From: Prostheceraeus crozeri
Taxonomy: Eukaryota > Platyhelminthes > Polycladida > Euryleptidae
Assembly: GCA_907163375.1 (NCBI GenBank)
Contig: CAJQUW010008996.1
Span: forward strand, 377,001-441,000
Length of the DNA: 64,000 bases
Direction: 5' to 3'
Shown here: piece after piece, positions 56,301 to 62,334 of the stretch
Numbering within the stretch: position 1 is the stretch's first letter
How the letters are laid out: each line of letters begins with the position of its first letter
The notes under the pieces: model-generated
Seen by the model: only the letters and a program-made list of their open reading frames with translations
The model's database searches: none
What the model was told of the DNA's origin: nothing
Position numbers and translations under genes: made by a program

Positions 56301-59300
56301 ATAGCTGTTCAATATACTCCTGTCTATGCGGCTTAACGGTTGCTCAATTGCGATTTTCTTTGATTCCCTCCAACTTCTTCATAGTAAGCAATTCCTCATG
56401 CAACATTTGTTAAATAGAAGTTATGCTCATCTGAAGATTATTGTCCATATCTGAAACGTACTTCCAAATCTCACTTGATTTGATTTGATTTAGTGTGTAT
56501 TCTCGGTGATGCATCAGTACATCTTGCACTGCATGAACGCATGCGTCAGACATTTTCTCATCAATCTTTTTGTTGTACGATCCCCTTTGAACCCAAGATA
56601 CTGAGATAAACATTTGATATCGTCGGACAATGGACAATGCGGTTCCACGTGTTATCCTAAGACGCGAGCTACAATCTTCAAAACAAGACTCGCAAGCTTT
56701 GTTTATCATTTACTGACATTTGCGATCCTTGAATTGGGCCTTAGCCACACTGCAATTTTTTCCAAGCGCCTCCGAGCAAAACGTTTTACAATGAATATAA
56801 AGTCATCATTGCAGCAGTTGTAGACTGGCACACAGCGAGCAAGGCACAGCAGAGCTATTAATAGCCTGCGGACATACGTTTGCTCGGGACGCTTTCCTTT
56901 GCCTTCATTGTGACTGAGGCCTTACGCAGGTGGGCTGTCAATTGAATGGAATATGCAAACGAATGAGTGTCAACTTAAGAAAAGTATCTGCATACAATGA
57001 AAATTTTTATATCAATAGATTCATTTTTTTGAGGAGATTGCGTTCCCGTGGTCCAAAAGCTTATTTGAGCACTTTTGAAAAAATTCAAATTTTTGCCAAT
57101 TTATATACTACCGAGATGACGCTCCGTTATAAGTAGTAAGGCAGGATTGGATATCAAAAGGAATGAATATTTGCTAATAGGCATCCTAACTAAGCAGAAA
57201 TAAAGCTTATTTGCAAAGGAATTTCATCAGCCCCATTATAATGGAAGTCTTCATAAAAAAGTGATTTTGCTTTCTTGACTGAAATTTCAAGTTTTTAATT
57301 CAATTTTCATCGGCATGATTTTATGATTCACTATATTCATACCTCTTTTCTTGAACCTTAATAGTGATGTGGATCCATTTACATCCTCAAAGTTAATTGA
57401 AATCATTGTCTTTGATTCTGCTATTTTGCTCTCCAAGTAGCAGGTTGCCTGTGATATTATCACGCTAAAGAAAAAGCTCTTGAGGTTGAGCGTGAAAGTA
57501 ACAGAAACCCATCGAATTGCTAATTTAACAAACATTGACTCTGCAAGGCTGTCATGACACTGAGAATCTGTGAAAACCATCATTCCTTCTGCATTACTGT
57601 CATGATCACTCAATTCCGTTGTAATTTCCTCAAAACTGCAAAAATTTGCATATCTCACATGTGGTAACAATTACCAACTATATCCCCTCGAGTTCATTTA
57701 ACAAAATCGAAAGTGTACACACAATGGGGATTTAATAAATTCGGAGTTGCTACTCCACCTAATATACCTTCTCCATGGAACTGGAATTGCCGTTGCTGTA
57801 TTGAAAAAATCTACGTTTGATGTAAAAATTGTCTATTACGGACCTCCAGCCTGGCCCTATTGTTGCAGTATTATCGAATTCCGTTTGAAATCTGTTGTTG
57901 ACCACCAGGAATAGAATCTAATTGCTATAAATCGTATGCTATACGAGCATGAACAAAATACATAATGCATTCCTACAGCGTTTGTGAGTATTAACGATTA
58001 ATGGATGTTCAATTTTTTATGCGCTAAGTATGTTTGTGGTGTGTACACACCCCATATCCATGTATGTGGATTTTAATTAATTATTCAAGAAGAAATCATC
58101 TGTACGAGTAATTCGTGGTTTATGATGTCTGTAATATGTCCGTCTACATGCACCTGCACTGTTTTACAGTTCCTTTTTTGAAATATAATATATAATTGTA
58201 TACAGCATTTATATATAATCATGTAGTATATATTTTTTTAACATAGGCTATATATTTGTGGCGACATTGCATAATACATTTTTTTTGATATAAAGTAGTT
58301 TGAGAAAGTGTAATGGATGAAATCTTTCCTGATTGGATTATAGTTTCAAAGTAATAAATATGTGTAATAAAAGATAATGAAAGTGTTTATTTTTAACTGA
58401 AAATGTTTACAACAGTGCTTCCCAACGGGTGTGCCGCGAGATTTAGTGTGCCGCAAGGTGTGCCGCGAAGAAGACGGAGGAGTATTTTCCGCTGTGGATC
58501 TCACATCCAGAGAACTTAATAGCGGCCTTTCTGAGCAGAAGTTGTAAGAAAGGAGTTGAAATTATCGAAGGCAATGTAATGATTTTTGATCTAAAAGTTA
58601 TGACTGAGTGGTTTATCTTAACTTCTATTATATTTGTCGCGTCGCACCATATGAATAAATGTGTCTTTACAAGATATAGCCTAATTATACATTCTCCGCT
58701 CGCTTAGTTACAAGATCAGGTACAGAATAGCTGAATTTGCATCATATACATACATGCGTAGGAAGTTTATGAGTGGATATTGAATAGAAGAAAGAATTGT
58801 ACAGTGATCGAATGGTGTATCATAAGACGTGATGATTCAAACACAGTCAGTGCAGGAAAGAGTAAAATGAGATGGACAAACAAAGTTTTCGCAAATTGCA
58901 CTTGTCACTTTTCTAGGACAATTTGTGTAACGTCCTTGTATAGTCGTTGGTCGTCCAAATTTTCGATTTGGTTTCACTATAAAACTTCACTATTTCTGGT
59001 TTTCCATCTTCGAGTCGTATTTCTCACTCTTCCGTGCATCGAAGAAAGGAGAAGCACTGGTTTGTTCGATTTGCCGAAGAATGAGCATAATGTCATGCTG
59101 CCACTGTAGTAATGAATCGAATCACCTCGAGTCCGTTCAGTATACGTTTTGCGTGATCACTAATTTCTCTTTTGCTTCGTCGCATGATTCCAACGATAGT
59201 GGTGGCTTGAGAAGAAAGTTTTTCACAAAGATGTTCTGACATGAAATAACACTAGATGACATGCCAGCGTAATTCACGCGTAATTACGGAGCACCCCAAA

Positions 59301-60889
59301 CATCCGTGGTTAAAGACGTTCCATCCTTCTACGCGCATACATGCGCGCTGCACTAAGAGTCAGAAATCACGTGATCCGATGCTGTCTAATCATGAGGAAT
59401 GTTTACGAATACGTGCGGGCGAGCGTTTATTGTTTGTGCGTCGTCTACAGTTGCATGCGTTGTCGCTTGAACCACGGATGAATCGCTAAGCATGCTCTGT
59501 CTTCCCTGAGCATGAAATAGAGATCCTTTCACATTGTTTAGCCTCTGATACATGATACATGCAGAGACATGAGACGCAAAGTCTTTATAACAGGACTGCC
59601 TACAGATGTTGCAGCAATGTCACGCATGGCCACGGATGTTTAGGGTCATGTGTAATTACGCGTAGTTTACGCGTGAATTACGCGTAATTGAGCGTGGCAT
59701 GTCACCTAGTGTGGTTAGCATGCGATGACAGTATAATATAAGAACAACGCGTAGGAATAGGAAACAATGATTAGAGATGGATATTTGTTATTCCTTGATC
59801 TTTGTGCTCTGCACTGGCTTTAGTAAACAAAATCTGAACAATAATGAGGACAGACACAGAATCAAAATTGTTTGCTACATGCTCTAGCTGATTTATATGT
59901 ATCCATCAATATGTATTATGATTATGTATTATGTATATGATATTCAATTCCAACTCCGTATCTATTTTTTCGATAGTACATATAATTCATCGTGGGGTGT
60001 GTACAAACCCCAAACGTACTTAACTATGAATTCATTGGTACACATATACACGTTGAATATATCAAAATCATATTTTACCACAAATTTTTTATTATATTTG
60101 TAAAAAATCATGTCTTGACAACTTAATTGGGTCAAATAAAACAAGTTGGATTCCTTTAAATGTCTTTGGGGTGTAAACACACCCCAAATATTCATTAACC
60201 GTTAATATTGCATGTACTCAGAGAAGTTTTGTTTTATTTAATCTCTATTACAATATGCATGTACAGCCTCTCCCGATTAATTCGTCACTAGCTAAATTTG
60301 GAAGCCGATTTATTGGGGCGGCTTGTATTTTACATTATAGACATCGGCATCATAGAACGACATTCCGGTTTGTTGGGCCACCGGCTTAATTGGTGGCAAA
60401 ATTGCTGTAACATCAATACCCAATAAAGCGGGATTGACTTAATAATCTGACTTGACTTAATTAATTTTAAGTCTTTGTAAGATTCGTAAGATTCATGAGA
60501 TTTGTAAGATTTGTAAGATTCATAAGATTCATAAGATTCATAAGATTCATAAGATTCATAAGATTCATAAGATTCATAAGATTCGTAAGGTTCTTAAGGT
60601 TCTTGACATTCGCAAGATGCATGCAATTCAAAAAGGAAAACATTCACATTCATACAGCGCCAGAAATAGAAGTGAAGAAAAGCTCTAATTTTCTGTTCTT
60701 TACTTTTCAGCTTATTCCTTAAGGATCCTAGCAAGAGATTGAAAAATGGTGACACTCTATGTCCTTACATAATTTATAATGCAAACAGACAAGGTCAATG
60801 GTCCTACACACCACATTGCCAGGATGCATCAAGTTCCAAAAGACCGTCTCTCACAGCATCTGGAGTACTGTGCAGCATTGATGCTTCAG
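30608..60889 (+). CDS. Host secreted protein with three C-type lectin-like domains (8 exons seen)
   Basis: The gene is assembled from eight exons with GT-AG borders: 30608-30680, 30745-30762, 40069-40297, 45946-46085, 52247-52463, 52957-53081, 54348-54594 and 60711-60889. Splice phases all agree: 1,1,2,1,2,1,2,1. Exon 1 gives a signal peptide (WAILSTLLASILVSQCFA). Three CTLDs follow, each built by two exons with a phase-2 intron inside and phase-1 introns between domains. Each has four Cys in the CTLD order. Domain 1 has AWIGL, but no EPN/QPD or WND calcium-sugar motif is seen, so sugar binding is doubtful; these are probably protein- or lipid-binding CTLDs. The coding part seen is 1228 bases (about 409 residues). 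The last exon either continues into another exon outside the recognised region or reads on to a TGA at 60940-60942. Likely secreted, possibly immune or extracellular matrix; function is not shown. Confidence 0.85.
30745..30762 (+). CDS. Lectin-type gene exon 2: 18-bp micro-exon
   Basis: Acceptor CATTGCAG directly before 30745 and donor GA|GTAAGT after 30762. It keeps phase 1 on both sides and codes about six residues (TPIGTT). The preceding intron is only 64 bases. Confidence 0.65.
30763..32552. other. Intron 2, first part; no repeat recognised
   Basis: AT-rich intronic sequence without a supported gene. The frames on either strand here are short and unlike any protein. Confidence 0.45.
33780..33866. 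repeat. (TA)n then (GA)n microsatellite
   Basis: Uninterrupted TA dinucleotides (about 33798-33835) run into GA dinucleotides, just left of the Penelope palindrome. Confidence 0.95.
34086..34547 (-). CDS. GIY-YIG endonuclease domain of a Penelope-like element, left copy
   Basis: An open frame of 153 residues with a Cys cluster (CGDKKFECCRC), then VIYVLKCLGCHQIYVGQTGD (GIY-YIG core), RSRIRVHRQQI (catalytic Arg) and the late Glu-containing segment YTREDKENLCIKIL. The RT part that normally precedes it is absent, so it is a 5'-truncated fragment. Its mirror copy is at 34608-35102. Confidence 0.85.
   Translation of the reverse strand: MHLLRKNNRTTVTGVKKCGDKKFECCRCILEGACFSYLLNNETKTFQIKSNLSCASRDVIYVLKCLGCHQIYVGQTGDIFRSRIRVHRQQIRGQNYRTLHVSEHVSSCAKDFDPPFHAMPILKLPNNSDKYTREDKENLCIKILKPSLNRLIK
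34608..35102 (+). CDS. GIY-YIG endonuclease domain of a Penelope-like element, right copy
   Basis: Mirror copy of the preceding frame, starting FRQPPSLLHRLRKNN. Differences are minimal: CLGCQQIYVGQTGD here against CLGCHQIYVGQTGD, and QQIRDQNYR against QQIRGQNYR. It is open to its stop near 35102. Confidence 0.85.
   Translation: MINTFRQPPSLLHRLRKNNRTTVTGVKKCGDKKFECCRCILEGACFSYLLNNETKTFQIKSNLSCASRDVIYVLKCLGCQQIYVGQTGDIFRSRIRVHRQQIRDQNYRTLHVSEHVSSCAKDFDPPFHAMPILKLPNNSDKYTREDKENLCIKILKPSLNRLIK
35299..35356. repeat. (TA)n microsatellite
   Basis: A TA run with a single interruption, right of the Penelope palindrome; it mirrors the run on the left side. Confidence 0.95.
35904..35963. repeat. 19-bp tandem repeat, three copies
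   Basis: TGTCACATAACCAACGCCA units in direct tandem. The same unit occurs about twice at 33549-33590 in the same orientation. Confidence 0.8.
36422..36960. other. Intronic, nothing recognised
   Basis: Non-coding AT-rich DNA of intron 2 between the hAT-like element and a LINE fragment. Confidence 0.4.
36965..37430 (-). mobile_element. 5'-truncated CR1/Jockey-like LINE, same family as the one at 5.8-8.6 kb
   Basis: The frame YKAMMESIFLYCASLFSHLN, followed by TFRRARRVICSSDCSC, aligns by eye with ETLIESVLLYCSPLFGSLD and RRARRIICPKLCNC of the intact LINE. The 3' end at about 36970 is AT-rich with AATAATAA. Several frame breaks; dead. Confidence 0.7.
37516..37752. mobile_element. Candidate MITE with CACTGTAAACTG end
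   Basis: The left end CACTGTAAACTGTAAATCG resembles the TIR family at 20594 and 50751; the right end reads TTTTTAACGGTG followed by TA. Internally there are inverted words (AACTGTTAATATCCGTGAAAA and TTTAACAGATTTTTACGGATA) and TGACGTCATCAC. No coding capacity. Confidence 0.5.
37753..39648. other. Intronic, mostly unassigned
   Basis: A (TG)n run lies at about 37962-37980 and there are TA-rich segments at 39360-39500. No gene or well-defined repeat can be supported. Confidence 0.4.
39649..39830 (+). repeat. tRNA-derived SINE
   Basis: The head has a box A-like TGGCCTTGCGGTAGAGTG and, about 45 bases on, a canonical box B GGTTCGAACCT (about 39714-39724), the polymerase III promoter pair of a tRNA. 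The cloverleaf is not intact and an unrelated tail follows (CTTGCTCAGCGCAAAACAAT), so this is a SINE, not a working tRNA gene. Confidence 0.65.
40069..40297 (+). CDS. Lectin-type gene exon 3: first half of CTLD 1
   Basis: Acceptor TATTTTCAG before, donor CCA|GTGAGT after. It codes AIEKCEREGGKIARI (first Cys and GG-x-L/I-A motif), a long helix with Glu and Leu, then KAWIGLRRING, the WIGL core strand of CTLDs, and LSDKWFRF. Phase 1 in, phase 2 out. Confidence 0.9.
40551..41347. mobile_element. GTCCGGCAGCC fold-back element with TA target
   Basis: Ends GTCCGGCAGCCAGAACGAGT and its complement ACTCATGCTGGCTGCCGGAC are inverted, flanked by TA (40549-40550, 41348-41349). The two arms pair over more than 200 bases. 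The right arm carries a 109-bp insertion (41123-41231). Relatives at 25642 and 62335. No transposase. Confidence 0.8.
41123..41231 (-). mobile_element. 109-bp Penelope-type end fragment with hammerhead-like motif
   Basis: The insertion is flanked by near-identical 16-base copies (AACTCACTAGAACTCG at 41107-41122 and AACTCACTAAAACTCG at 41232-41247). On the minus strand it contains GTGATCAAGGTG, a loop, CCACC, GAAAC, GTC, the same arrangement as the motifs at 22.6 and 24.7 kb. A strongly 5'-truncated retroelement copy is the simplest reading. Confidence 0.6.
41360..42300. other. Intron 3, nothing recognised
   Basis: AT-rich intronic sequence. Two weak similar words (GAAATGCAAAATCGACA and GGAATGGAAAACTGATA) hint at an old internal repeat, not enough to call. 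Confidence 0.4.
42656..43096. mobile_element. ACGCGT-rich MITE, copy 2
   Basis: Ends CACTAGGTGACATTGCCACG and GCGGCATGTCACCTAGTG. Body like copy 1 (CACCCCAAACATCCGTGGTT and GCCACTTGAACCACGGATG, themselves inverted). Confidence 0.9.
43087..43270 (-). pseudogene. Mariner-like transposase, C-terminal piece
   Basis: Minus-strand frame: RKDPCWPPRCPDLAPNVFWL followed by FGYLKDVAYRDGVPISLNDL, the third catalytic-residue block (W-P-P-R-S-P-D-L-x-P) of mariner-type transposases and the usual W-G-Y-L-K-D continuation. Truncated and interrupted; inactive. Confidence 0.75.
43284..43390. repeat. GGGTCA array, left
   Basis: Irregular GTGGGTCA units begin after AGAGTTGTAAGTGGATC and end with GTTGACCCACTTCCAAC, the inverse of the start. 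A matching block is at 44925-45090. Confidence 0.75.
43391..44924. other. Insert between GGGTCA arrays; possible LINE 3' remnant
   Basis: Mostly unassigned. At 43930-44160 a frame with LLIRCMIIWNAL followed by AATAAAA-type repeats resembles the 3' end of a LINE (the family has a similar R-x-x-x-x-W-N-S-L-P motif). The similarity is weak. Confidence 0.3.
44925..45090. repeat. GGGTCA array, right
   Basis: About a dozen GTGGGTCA units followed by GTTGACCCACTTCCAAC, the same ending as the left array. It abuts the interrupted transposase sequence. Confidence 0.75.
45085..45300 (-). pseudogene. Mariner-like transposase, central piece
   Basis: In minus-strand frames the sequence gives the second catalytic block (QQDNATPHTVNVTMELL-like, around 45110-45165) and upstream DDE-domain residues with frame shifts. 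It is the continuation of the piece at 43.1-43.3 kb, separated by the GGGTCA block. Inactive. Confidence 0.5.
45946..46085 (+). CDS. Lectin-type gene exon 4: second half of CTLD 1
   Basis: Acceptor TTTTTACAG, donor GACG|GTAAAT. Codes RWTPGGIDKKGNCGMAG, ALWAMDDCEEK and MSVVCQF: the last three conserved Cys of the CTLD with the W-x-x-x-D-C and V-C spacing. The calcium-site W-N-D is absent (WAMDD). Phase 2 in, phase 1 out. Confidence 0.92.
46137..46602. mobile_element. Non-autonomous hAT (Charlie-like) element with perfect 8-bp target duplication
   Basis: Ends CAGTGTTTTTCAACC and GGTTGAGAAACACTG are inverted. The identical eight bases CCTTAAGA stand on both sides (46129-46136, 46603-46610), as expected for hAT. 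It contains GTCCGCGG words common in such elements. 466 bases, no transposase. Confidence 0.92.
46611..47580. other. Intron 4, nothing certain
   Basis: Non-coding. A lone CACACTGTAAATGGTGGC at 47229 resembles one end of the CACTGTAAA TIR family, without a partner end that I could find. Confidence 0.35.
47580..48245. repeat. Intronic long repeat, copy 1
   Basis: About 660 bases recur in inverted orientation at 57045-57720 (shared GATGAAAATTGAAT, TTCATGAAGACTTCCATTAT, CATTCCTTTTGATATCCAA) and in part at 51570-51990 in direct orientation. No coding frame. The family is unknown. Confidence 0.7.
48533..50081 (-). mobile_element. Tc1-like DNA transposon
   Basis: Inverted ends CAGTCCGTTTCATAAAAAGTGG (left) and, at the right, the complement of CAGATTGTTTCATAAAAAATGG, both flanked by TA (48531-48532, 50082-50083). 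A transposase lies inside on the minus strand. 1549 bases, a normal Tc1 length; fairly young. Confidence 0.9.
48689..49580 (-). CDS. Tc1-type transposase (DD34E), N-terminus degraded
   Basis: The open frame 48689-49483 codes SLSLTEMAALDSSISKSTIR (second HTH of the paired-like domain), then the catalytic blocks VVWSDEASVRL (first Asp), WLFMDDNATCHRS (second Asp) and WPARSPDLNPIENVWSILKR (Glu, 34 residues after). In the same frame upstream of its first Met, to about 49550, comes SGRPRKTSKRRDR, the GRPR AT-hook-like linker. The first HTH upstream of this is not recognisable, so the copy is probably inactive although the catalytic domain is whole. Confidence 0.9.
50100..50735 (-). mobile_element. 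CR1/L2-like LINE 3' fragment
   Basis: Minus-strand frames give RT thumb and C-terminal signatures: DVIDWFGSNKLLSNQEKTEL, CLGVHIDSELSF, then LPSCRLRRLQSVLNAAAHLV and LQWLPIEKRIDYRLCTLAF, typical of CR1/L2. At least two frame changes. It directly abuts the Tc1 element and, on the other side, a MITE. Confidence 0.75.
50751..51459. mobile_element. 709-bp MITE, CACTG(C/T)AAACTG family
   Basis: The left end CACTGCAAACTGTAGACAGC and right end GTTTACAGTTTACAGTG are inverted, with TA on both sides (50749-50750, 51460-51461). Subterminal AGACAATT and CAGACAA words repeat. No coding frame. Confidence 0.8.
51570..51990. repeat. Intronic long repeat, copy 2 (partial)
   Basis: Shares TTTTCTTAAGCGTGATTATG, GATGAAAATTGAATTAAAAA and TTCATGAAGACTTGCATTAT with the copy at 47580-48245, same orientation. 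Confidence 0.65.
52247..52463 (+). CDS. Lectin-type gene exon 5: first half of CTLD 2
   Basis: Acceptor TTCCTTACAG, donor CAC|GTAAGT. It codes YSYLISVSDKKIDYEDAMEL, then CKKRGATLASFESEASYEPL (first Cys, G-A-T-L-A motif) and FFMAYMYKSNKWQVDQG. Phase 1 in, phase 2 out, like exon 3. Confidence 0.9.
52957..53081 (+). CDS. Lectin-type gene exon 6: second half of CTLD 2
   Basis: Acceptor CTCTGCAG, donor CAAT|GTAAGT. Codes NGGCAANQV, VSYNCQMEIADGAICKFEQ with the three last CTLD cysteines. Phase 2 in, phase 1 out. The intron before it is short (about 490 bases). Confidence 0.9.
53911..54222. mobile_element. hAT-like MITE containing a LINE fragment
   Basis: Ends CAGGGTTGGGACCGGTTAA and the complement of CAGGTATTGGATCGGTTAG; flanks CATGTCAT and CATGCTAT are near-identical eight-base duplicates. 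Many ACCGGTTAA words near both ends. The middle (about 53960-54150) codes part of a LINE RT. Confidence 0.7.
53960..54150 (+). pseudogene. LINE reverse transcriptase fragment inside the MITE
   Basis: Plus-strand frame: EPCQFGYRPNSSNCCALISL, DYITSRLDDS, AAVIAAYDYSKAFDVV. This is the F-A-Y-R-x-x-x-S-T region and RT motif A (Y-D-Y-S-K-A-F-D) of CR1-like LINEs. It is cut at both ends where the MITE repeats begin. Confidence 0.75.
54348..54594 (+). CDS. Lectin-type gene exon 7: first half of CTLD 3
   Basis: Acceptor CTTCTTCTTCAG, donor GTCGA|GTGAGT. Codes KVLFILNTKGSYSYLENICA, SRGATIAKIETIEDQQRAV (first Cys and G-A-T-I-A motif), YKAFYLQSMKISGGKAIWND. Phase 1 in, phase 2 out. Confidence 0.9.
54620..54891. 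mobile_element. Fold-back MITE, GTACAAAACGAGAATAAC family, copy 1
   Basis: Two arms (about 54658-54733 and 54769-54843) pair almost perfectly: GATGTACAAAACGAGAATAA to GAAAGCGATTGGCTT against its inverse. Outer ends read GTAAACTG and CAGTTTAC, TA on both flanks. A second copy is at 55903-56182. Confidence 0.85.
54892..55617. other. Intron 7, nothing recognised
   Basis: AT-rich non-coding DNA. Confidence 0.4.
55618..55850 (-). CDS. Unrecognised minus-strand coding-like segment
   Basis: An open minus-strand segment codes AWYDASAKTKDQAYLIIPSK, ADKWCFIGKSGMYSLLLKKN and VENFYKYENDSVKMKEEIAF. The amino-acid mix looks protein-like and an AG acceptor-like site precedes it near 55850, but no family is recognised and there is no start codon that fits. 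It may be an exon of a nested gene, a transposon remnant, or chance. Confidence 0.25.
55903..56182. mobile_element. Fold-back MITE, GTACAAAACGAGAATAAC family, copy 2
   Basis: Same arms as at 54620-54891 with more divergence (GATGTACAAAAGGAGAATAA to CGATTGGCTTTC; right arm TTTTGTTATTCTCGTTTTGT). Ends CACTGTAAGCTGC and GGAGTTTACAGTTTACCC. Confidence 0.8.
56230..56710 (-). pseudogene. Degraded IS630/Tc1-type transposase fragment
   Basis: Minus strand: RLRITRGTALSIVRRYQ, then RGSYNKKIDEKMSDACVHAV and YTLNQIKSSEIWKYV resemble the paired HTH region of IS630-like transposases (x-Y-T-L-x-Q-I-K), followed further on by LTMKKLEGIKENRN (the family has L-x-x-K-K-L-E-x-x-x-x-x-R-N). Several stops. No catalytic block is left. 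Confidence 0.45.
56735..56923. mobile_element. Short fold-back MITE with GGGCCTTAGCCACA ends
   Basis: GGGCCTTAGCCACACTG at the left and its diverged inverse CATTGTGACTGAGGCC at the right; inner CCAAGCGCCTCC and GGGACGCTTTCC also pair. No target duplication recognised. Confidence 0.5.
57045..57720. repeat. Intronic long repeat, copy 3 (inverted)
   Basis: Inverted relative to 47580-48245, with shared words over its whole length (for example ATATACTACCGAGATGACGC against CATCTCGGTAGTATATA). Confidence 0.7.
57721..58410. other. Intron 7, mostly unassigned
   Basis: Non-coding. A GTGGTGTGTACACACCCCAT palindrome at about 58032-58051 resembles the ends of the element at 59985-60200. Confidence 0.35.
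58415..58650. repeat. hAT-like fragment with GTGTGCCGCGAG words
   Basis: It begins CAGTGCTTCCCAACGGGTGT and has three GTGTGCCGC(A/G)A words, a pattern of Charlie-type hAT ends. No matching right end was found, so it is truncated. Confidence 0.45.
58651..59249. other. Intron 7, nothing recognised
   Basis: Non-coding. The frame 58780-59109 has no protein-like features that I can support. Confidence 0.35.
59250..59711. mobile_element. ACGCGT-rich MITE, copy 3
   Basis: Ends CACTAGATGACATGCCAGCG and CGTGGCATGTCACCTAGTG; body like copies 1 and 2. Confidence 0.88.
59985..60200. mobile_element. Small MITE with GGGGTGTGTAC ends
   Basis: GTGGGGTGTGTACAAACCCC at the left and TTTGGGGTGTAAACACACCC at the right; each end is itself palindromic and they are related by inversion. 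AT-rich middle without frame. Confidence 0.5.
60483..60612. repeat. 10-bp minisatellite AGATTCATAA
   Basis: About 12 near-perfect tandem AGATTCATAA units, varying to AGATTTGTAA and AGGTTCTTAA at the ends. It lies about 100 bases before exon 8. Confidence 0.92.
60711..60889 (+). CDS. Lectin-type gene exon 8: second half of CTLD 3
   Basis: Acceptor TACTTTTCAG, donor CAG|GTATGA (weak). It codes GDTLCPYIIYNANRQGQW, SYTPHCQDASSSKRPSL and ASGVLCSIDAS: the three last CTLD cysteines. Phase 2 in. If the donor is not used, the frame runs to TGA at 60940-60942 and this is the last exon; by analogy with exons 4 and 6 the donor is favoured. Confidence 0.85.
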
Positions 60890-60942
60890 GTATGATAAAA
60901 TGCGTTGATAAGCTGTTATCTTCATCTTTCCATTTCCTCTGA

Positions 60943-61730
60943 GAAGTCCGGTATACTCCTAAGTAATGCCTCACTGATTTCAGGAGATACATTTAGAGAA
61001 CATTGAAATCCGACGCTCACTAATAATAAAGGACTAGAACAACCAAGGACATTAAAACAATAGAATGTCATGGACAAACGGTTTCATAACAACGGTACCT
61101 ACGATGGCGCACTGAAAAAGCAGATTACTAGAAAAGCGTTTCACTTTGCTAGAAGTCTGGCAAATGTATTACATGACCTGATTGATCTGAGAGCGTTAGT
61201 CTTGTTTTTTTTAATGAATAATGAAATATGCAGACGAATTCATATCAGAAATGGAATCATTCTCTAGACGCAATGCAAAGTCTAGCACGCCAGTTATTGT
61301 TTGCAGCATACAAAGGAGCCCGCCATGTCCAAGGTCCTGCTTTAATCAACCTTTACTGCTACGCGACATTAAAAAGGATACCACAGAGATTGGATTGGTC
61401 AACGTGTCACTTTGATAGAAGTGCAAACTGATTCAAAACGATGGCACATGCAAGAACTTGCTAAGTGGGCAACAGGAAATTATTATGCCTTACGGAGATA
61501 GGAAAACAGTCTTACACCGCTTGCGGATTGCTGTGAATTCCCTCAAAATGCTCCGGTCAACACGATTCCTTCAGATTCGAAGAATTCAGATCATTGCACA
61601 AAAGTTTTGTCGGTAATTCTCGGTCCTTCTGATAATTATTAAAATAGTTAGCAGGCGCACGAAAAATCGTTCACAAACGTCTCTGTAGAACTTGACATCG
61701 GCTGTGTCTCTTTGCTGTGTGATTCGGTTG
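60943..61730. other. Downstream of exon 8; no clear exon
   Basis: Several short frames (61070-61431) overlap; none shows CTLD cysteines or another family mark. No repeat recognised. Confidence 0.35.
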
Positions 61731-61731
61731 C

Positions 61732-62210
61732 AGGGACATCTATGATTAATATAAGATATCTAAGGGACGCTCAACTCCCAGAGCATGTACTGGACTGAAG
61801 GCCAGCTACTTTGGTAGATTTGATTAATGACGATAGTATGTCTCTGGATGAAACCATGGAACAAGTTGGAAACAATTCACTTCATTATTGTGAAGTACAT
61901 CAGAATTCAGCTGAACTGATTGCTGTACATACTAGCTAATTAATACGCCCGGTCCAGTCTTGCAGAGAAATTGTCGGAAGAATCTGTGCACTGTACATGT
62001 ACACATACAAGCATGTCATCAGCGGTCAATTTCAAATAAATTGTGACTATCCATTTTCATTGATTTTCCCACTGTCTTATCTAAAACTTCCACCTGTATC
62101 ATAATTTGGACCAATGGTGGACTTTATTCGAGAATTCAACAGCACATGCTCCGGCAGTTGAACGTCCCTTAGATATCTTATATTAATCATAGATGTCCCT
62201 GTCCGGTTAA
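61732..62210. repeat. Fold-back pair around a 350-bp spacer
   Basis: CAGGGACATCTATGATTAAT to AGAGCATGTACTGG (61733-61795) recurs inverted at 62144-62207 with few changes. Possible MITE; ends not clear. Confidence 0.6.
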
Positions 62211-62334
62211 TAATAGTCACTGAAACTTCGCACAATTTGACGTGCTTAATGTTGAACTGATTGCTCATTGTTCGATTACTACGGTGTTATGTCAGCAGAT
62301 TGTGCCATTTCATTAACGTTACATGTTCCAATTA

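Noticed and set aside
60495-60722. ORF of repeated Phe-Ile-Arg
   Set aside because: It is only the translation of the AGATTCATAA minisatellite.
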